A stretch of 64,000 bases of DNA from JAPKZH01 sp963715635 (GTDB lineage: Bacteria > Acidobacteriota > Aminicenantia > Aminicenantales > UBA4085): the NCBI GenBank assembly GCA_963715635.1, contig OY970261.1, positions 496,001 through 560,000 of the forward strand, read 5' to 3'. The position numbers and the translations under genes were made by a program. The notes under the pieces are model-generated. The model did not search any database. It had not been told where the DNA came from and saw only the letters and a program-made list of their open reading frames with translations. Shown here piece by piece: positions 59,703 through 64,000 of this stretch (position 1 is the first letter of the stretch; the number at the start of each line of letters is the position of its first letter).

Positions 59703-60905
59703 ATGAAAATCATTATCGTCGGGAATGGGTTGGCCGGCACGATCGCCGCGAAAACGCTGAGGGAGCTGGATAAACGGGTGGAAATCGAGATCTTTGCGGA
59801 CGAAAAATATATTTATTATCCGCGGCCGAACCTGATCGAGTTTGTCGCCGGAAACCTGCCCTTGGCGAGGATGTTCGCCTTTCCCGCCGGCTGGTACGGC
59901 CAGCAGCAGATTCAGCTCCGCTTGGAGACGCCGGTTCGAAAAATCATCCCCGATTCGAACGAAGTCGAAATCCAGGACGGCCGGCGCCTGGCCTACGACC
60001 TCCTCCTGCTGGCGAACGGCGCATTGTCCTTCTTGCCCCCGATCAAGGGATCGGACAAAAAGGGCGTGTTCACACTCAGGACCCTGGCGGATGCCCTGAA
60101 CATCCTGGATTATATGAAGTCACACCCCCGGTTGGCCGTCATCGGCGGCGGGCTCTTGGGCCTGGAAATCGCACGCGCCGTCAAAGTCCGGGGCGCGGAT
60201 GTTGAGGTCGTCGAGTTTTTCCCTTTTCTGCTGCCGCGCCAGCTCGACCCGCCGGGCGCCGCGCTCCTGAAAAGCGAGATCGAAAAGTGCGGCATCAGGG
60301 TCCGTCTCAACGTGGCGACAGAGGAGGTCCTGGGGACGACGGACGTGCGCGGCCTGCGCTTCAAAAATGGAGAAGAACTGCCCGCCGATATGGTCATCGT
60401 GGCGGCCGGCGTCAGGCCGAACATAGACTTGGTCAAGGAGGCCGGATTGGCCGTGGACCGCGGCGTCGTCGTCAACGATAACCTTGAAACCAGCCATCCC
60501 CGGATCTATGCAGCCGGAGACGGGATTCAGCATAGCGGCAGACTCTACGGGATCATTCCTGCCTCTTTTGACCAGGCCCGTCTGGCCGCCGCGAACATGC
60601 TCGGCCAGAAGAAAAAATACGAAGGCACGGTTCTTTCCAACACGCTGAAAGTGGTCGGCCTGTCTGTGACATCCGTCGGGCTGATCAATCCTGAGGGTGC
60701 CGGGCTCGAAGAAATCCGGCTTGAAAAAAAGGAGGACGGGGTCTATAAGAAAATTGTGGTGCAAAACGGCATCCTGGTCGGGGCGATCTGGATGGGGACG
60801 AAGAACGGCGTCAACGGCATTTCCCGGGCCGTGACCCAGAAGTTGAACGTTGAACAGTGGAAGCACTCCCTCCTCGATGATAATTTTGACTTTTCACTTC
60901 TATGA
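59703..60905 (+). CDS. NAD(P)H:rubredoxin oxidoreductase-like flavoprotein
   Basis: 400 residues. FAD motif IIIVGNGLAGTIAA at the N-terminus, NAD(P) motif AVIGGGLLGLEIARA (about residue 142), and the second FAD contact IYAAGDGIQH. It belongs to the pyridine-nucleotide-disulfide oxidoreductase fold, most like NROR/nitrite-reductase-type reductases. With rubredoxin and the ferritin-fold protein it makes a NAD(P)H-driven peroxide-reducing chain. Its stop overlaps the start of the next gene. Confidence 0.9.
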   Translation: MKIIIVGNGLAGTIAAKTLRELDKRVEIEIFADEKYIYYPRPNLIEFVAGNLPLARMFAFPAGWYGQQQIQLRLETPVRKIIPDSNEVEIQDGRRLAYDLLLLANGALSFLPPIKGSDKKGVFTLRTLADALNILDYMKSHPRLAVIGGGLLGLEIARAVKVRGADVEVVEFFPFLLPRQLDPPGAALLKSEIEKCGIRVRLNVATEEVLGTTDVRGLRFKNGEELPADMVIVAAGVRPNIDLVKEAGLAVDRGVVVNDNLETSHPRIYAAGDGIQHSGRLYGIIPASFDQARLAAANMLGQKKKYEGTVLSNTLKVVGLSVTSVGLINPEGAGLEEIRLEKKEDGVYKKIVVQNGILVGAIWMGTKNGVNGISRAVTQKLNVEQWKHSLLDDNFDFSLL

Positions 60906-61915
60906 ATAAACGTATATTGATCTTTATCGTGCTGGGGATCTCGGCGGCGGGAGCTGCATCGGCCCAGCTGCGGATCAACGGCTATTTTTCCGTGGATTTT
61001 CTCAAAGGCCAGACGCAGAGCCCGTTCGCCAAGGGCAGTGTTGAAAACATCCAGGCGGGCCTTATATTCTCCGGAGAATGGACGCCCCAATTCTCGTATG
61101 CTCTGGAGGTCCAGACGAAAGAGAGCATGAAGCCCGAGATCGAGCAGGCTTGGGCGGGATTCACCGCTTCAGACGCTTTCCGCGTAAAGCTGGGTCTTTA
61201 TCTCGTTCCCTTCGGAAAATACAACACCGCCGGCCGGGCGTTCCAGACGAGCTTGGTGAACCGTCCTTACCCGGTTGGAGAATTTTTTCCACCCAGCTGG
61301 CGCGACCTGGGCATTCTTGCCGAAGGGAAAATCGGCTTTTTTTCCTATTCGGTCTACCTGGGCAACGGGCTGGCCGAGGCGGAAAGCCTCCCTGCCGGAC
61401 AGCAATTCAAGGATAATAATAAAGATAAGGGCAAGGGGGGGAGGCTGGGATTTTTCCCCAGCCAGAACCTGGAGGTCGGCGCTTCGTATTACACGGGGAA
61501 ATACGATGACTCCAACGAGAGGACCCTGTCTCTTCAAGGCCTGGACGCGACCTGGACAGCGCAAAACTTCAACCTGACAGCCGAATATTCCCGGGCCCTG
61601 ATCGACACCCCATCCCCGTTTTCACAGGGAAAGGCCGAGGGCTTTTTCGTCCTTCTTTGGATCAATCTTGGCACCCTCAGCCCCATTGTCGCCTACGAGA
61701 AATCGAAATACGAGGATGCTTTTCACGGCGTGGGCTATGCGGGTCCGCTCCAGACTGGACTGGGGATATTCAGCAATCACAACCTGTGGGCATTCGGCCT
61801 AGTCTATTCCGTCCACGAGAATTTTCTTCTGAAGATCGAGTATGACCTGAACCGGGAAACGAACCCCGAGCTCAAAGACAATGTCTTCCGGGCCCAGGTC
61901 GCCGTCCATTTTTAA
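60902..61915 (+). CDS. Outer-membrane porin (phosphate-selective porin O/P-like)
   Basis: 337 residues. Signal peptide (cut near ASAQ), then antiparallel amphipathic strands as in 16-strand porins, ending in the outer-membrane signature AQVAVHF with a C-terminal phenylalanine. FRVKLGLYLVPFGKYNTAGR and FQTSLVNRPYP match the O/P or OprO-type family. The ATG overlaps the flavoprotein stop (ATGA), so a surface channel is translationally coupled to cytoplasmic redox genes. Confidence 0.85.
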   Translation: MNKRILIFIVLGISAAGAASAQLRINGYFSVDFLKGQTQSPFAKGSVENIQAGLIFSGEWTPQFSYALEVQTKESMKPEIEQAWAGFTASDAFRVKLGLYLVPFGKYNTAGRAFQTSLVNRPYPVGEFFPPSWRDLGILAEGKIGFFSYSVYLGNGLAEAESLPAGQQFKDNNKDKGKGGRLGFFPSQNLEVGASYYTGKYDDSNERTLSLQGLDATWTAQNFNLTAEYSRALIDTPSPFSQGKAEGFFVLLWINLGTLSPIVAYEKSKYEDAFHGVGYAGPLQTGLGIFSNHNLWAFGLVYSVHENFLLKIEYDLNRETNPELKDNVFRAQVAVHF

Positions 61916-61926
61916 CAAGGAGCTCA

Positions 61927-63261
61927 ATGGCCAACATCGTCGTTCTCGGCGCGCAGTGGGGGGATGAAGGGAAGGGAAAGATCGTCGACCTCTTGACTCC
62001 CTCCTTTGATGTCGTGGCCCGCTACCAGGGCGGCCACAACGCCGGCCACACCGTCTATATCAAAGGCAAAAAGATCGTCTTGCACTTGATCCCTTCGGGC
62101 ATCTTGCATCCCGGGACGCTCTGCGTCATCGGCAATGGAGTCGTCCTGGATCCCAGGGCTTTCCTGGAGGAACTGGCGGCCCTCAAAAAGCTCGTCGCCA
62201 TCCGTGACAAAGATATCGCCATCAGCAAGAATACCCATCTCATCCTGCCCTACCACTGCCTCCTGGAAAAGTTTTGCGAAGAGCAGAGGGGCGCCAAAAA
62301 AATCGGGACCACCTGCCGGGGCATCGGCCCGGCCTATGAGGACAAGGCGGCGCGGCGGGGGATCCGGGCCGGAGACCTGCTCGACCTTGAGGTCCTCAAG
62401 GAAAAGATCCAGGAAAATACCGATGAGAAGAATTTGTATTTCAAACGCCATGGACTGCCGCCGCTCGATGCTCTGGCGATTTACGATGAATACGCCGCTT
62501 ACGCCCGGCAGATCAAAAAATATATCCAGGATGTTTCCCTGCTCCTCGCTCAAAAAATGAAGGCGGGGAAGTCCGTCCTTTTTGAGGGCGCCCAAGGCGC
62601 TCTGCTCGATCTTGACCATGGCACGTATCCTTTTGTCACATCGTCCAGTTCTACGGCGGGCGGGGTCTGTACGGGCTTGGGGATTAGCCCCTCCAAGATC
62701 GATACCGTGCTGGGCGTGACAAAGGCCTATACGACGCGCGTCGGGTCCGGGCCTTTTCCCACGGAGATTTTTGATGAAACGGGAAAACTCATTGCCAGGA
62801 GAGGAGATGAATTCGGGGCCACGACCGGGCGGCCCCGGCGCTGCGGCTGGTTTGATGCTGTCGCCGTATCCTATGCTTGCCGGATCAACGGCATTGACAA
62901 GATCGCCCTCACCAAACCCGACGTCCTGGACGGTCTGGAGGAGATCCGCATCTGCACCGCATATAAATATAAAGGAAGTCTCCTGCCCAGCTTTCCCCAG
63001 GAGCCATGGGTCCTGGACAAAGTGACCCCTCAATATAAAACCGTCCCCGGTTGGAAAGATCCTGTCCACAAGGCGCGGGATTATGCCGGCCTTCCGCGGG
63101 CTTTTAAGGATTATCTTCGGTTGATTGAGGACTTGGTGGAAGCCAAAGCCGTCATCATCTCGACGGGAGTCGAGCGCGAAGACACAATTTTCGACCGGCG
63201 AGCGCTCAAGCGACTTCTGAATCTCTCCGCGATCGAAAGAAGCCTCCCCCCGGCGGCATGA
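61927..63261 (+). CDS. purA: Adenylosuccinate synthetase
   Basis: 444 residues. GAQWGDEGKGKIVD (P-loop, catalytic Asp), GGHNAGHT (catalytic His), IGPAYEDKAARRGIR and the GTP-binding KPD of ALTKPDVLDG. Makes adenylosuccinate from IMP, aspartate and GTP. AAGGAG at 61917 precedes the ATG. The stop overlaps alr by 4 nt. Confidence 0.95.
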   Translation: MANIVVLGAQWGDEGKGKIVDLLTPSFDVVARYQGGHNAGHTVYIKGKKIVLHLIPSGILHPGTLCVIGNGVVLDPRAFLEELAALKKLVAIRDKDIAISKNTHLILPYHCLLEKFCEEQRGAKKIGTTCRGIGPAYEDKAARRGIRAGDLLDLEVLKEKIQENTDEKNLYFKRHGLPPLDALAIYDEYAAYARQIKKYIQDVSLLLAQKMKAGKSVLFEGAQGALLDLDHGTYPFVTSSSSTAGGVCTGLGISPSKIDTVLGVTKAYTTRVGSGPFPTEIFDETGKLIARRGDEFGATTGRPRRCGWFDAVAVSYACRINGIDKIALTKPDVLDGLEEIRICTAYKYKGSLLPSFPQEPWVLDKVTPQYKTVPGWKDPVHKARDYAGLPRAFKDYLRLIEDLVEAKAVIISTGVEREDTIFDRRALKRLLNLSAIERSLPPAA

Positions 63262-64000
63262 AAAAGAACCGCTGGCAGTGGGTAGAGGTCAGCCGCGGGG
63301 CGCTCGTGCACAATGTCGGGCAATTCCGGAAATTGCTCGGACATGAAACGAAGATCCTGGCGGTCGTCAAGGCCAATGCCTACGGCCATGGCCTCCAAGA
63401 AGTCTCTAAAATTGTCCTCGAAGCCGGCGCGGACTGGTTGGGCGTCAATTCCGTGGAAGAAGGTGTTAGGCTTCGTGAAGCCCATGTCCTCGCGCCGATC
63501 CTTGTCCTTGGGGCTGCGGCTTCCGGGGACCTCGAAGCGGCCTGCTCCAACGACTTGCGTTTGACCGTTTATGACCGTGCAACCATCGAAGCCCTCAGCC
63601 GAACGGCGCGAAAGCTCAAGAAAAAGATTCCTGTCCATCTCAAGCTGGAAACGGGGACTCACCGCCAGGGGCTGCGTCCGGAGGAGCTTGTCAAATTCGT
63701 GAAGCTCGTTCAAAAATTACCCGGCCTCAGCCTCGAAGGCCTGTCCTCGCATTTCGCCAATATCGAGGATACGACTTCTTCTATCTATCCGGAGTACCAG
63801 CTGAAAATCTTTCTGGATCTTGTGGACAGGCTGCAGAAGAACAGGATCGAAATTCCGGTCAAGCATATGTCCTCGACGGCGTCTTCGATCTTATTCCCGG
63901 AGACCTATTTCGATATGGTCCGCATCGGGATCGGGCTCTACGGCCTCTGGCCGTCCAAGGAGACATTCGTGTCCTGCCAGCTCAGGAACCGGACGCCCCT
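63258..64000 (+). CDS. alr: Alanine racemase, 5' part
   Basis: 247 codons visible; the gene runs off the window. The PLP lysine lies in LAVVKANAYGHG (about residue 40), then GADWLGVNSVEEG, LKLETGTHRQGL and VRIGIGLYG follow. Supplies D-alanine for peptidoglycan. Overlaps purA by ATGA. Confidence 0.95.
   Translation, partial: MKKNRWQWVEVSRGALVHNVGQFRKLLGHETKILAVVKANAYGHGLQEVSKIVLEAGADWLGVNSVEEGVRLREAHVLAPILVLGAAASGDLEAACSNDLRLTVYDRATIEALSRTARKLKKKIPVHLKLETGTHRQGLRPEELVKFVKLVQKLPGLSLEGLSSHFANIEDTTSSIYPEYQLKIFLDLVDRLQKNRIEIPVKHMSSTASSILFPETYFDMVRIGIGLYGLWPSKETFVSCQLRNRTP

Noticed and set aside
61924..63069. 381-codon open frame on the minus strand
   Set aside because: Antisense to purA; no domain.

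Overview
The window reads like a chromosome of an anaerobic, diderm, Acidobacteria-related bacterium. Candidatus Aminicenantes (OP8) is my best guess, from style only: a VWFA-related Acidobacteria-type secreted protein, zinc-ribbon/kinase/TPR fusions, a CHAT-TPR protein, DUF1579-type secreted proteins, lipoproteins and a porin (so an outer membrane), and a rubrerythrin/rubredoxin oxygen-defence operon. No rRNA or tRNA gene, CRISPR array or intact transposon was seen.

Layout. 1-15 kb is a mixed accessory region: secreted and lipoprotein genes, a two-subunit ThDP decarboxylase, a frameshifted GH106-like glycosidase, a frameshifted purine permease, a VWFA protein, an OmpA lipoprotein, and an orphan lsrF beside a zinc alcohol dehydrogenase. 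15-21 kb holds an IS3 remnant, a frameshifted RRM protein, pcnB, a decayed tag gene, a di-haem peroxidase flanked by two small secreted proteins, and serC. 21.3-27.1 kb is a clearly A/T-richer island: ECF sigma factor, zinc-finger anti-sigma factor, a convergent membrane TPR-CHAT (caspase-like) protein, a divergent secreted 8-cysteine peptide, a MauE/DoxX-type membrane protein and two further small genes. 27-41 kb has a radical SAM/MocR pair, a PlsC-like protein, a Ser/Thr kinase-TPR protein, glycogen phosphorylase, a FecR/GY-rich protein, a lipid kinase/MFS pair and a sialidase-like protein. 41-64 kb is mostly core genome: gdhA, two NtrC-type two-component pairs, a UbiA prenyltransferase and DUF362 pair, the run gatB-ftsE-ftsX-rodZ-ntrY-ntrX-recO, mutM, the rubrerythrin/rubredoxin/oxidoreductase/porin operon, purA and alr (cut by the window end).

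A family of about 65-bp palindromes (seven copies, outer sequence GGGGTCAAACCT/AGGTTTGACCCC) is spread through intergenic gaps from 17.8 to 43.3 kb. Compensatory changes in the arms suggest the hairpin is maintained. One copy supplies the 3' end of the PlsC-like gene.

The strongest candidate for an undescribed system is the 21.3-26.5 kb island. It combines an ECF sigma factor, a membrane-spanning zinc anti-sigma factor, a membrane-anchored TPR-CHAT protease and a secreted cysteine-rich peptide, which suggests protease-triggered release of the sigma factor. The parallel is the TPR-CHAT/RpoE wiring of type III-E CRISPR, but no CRISPR part is present. Three or four genes carry single-base shifts, mostly in short homopolymers, so consensus sequence error has to be excluded before they are called true pseudogenes.
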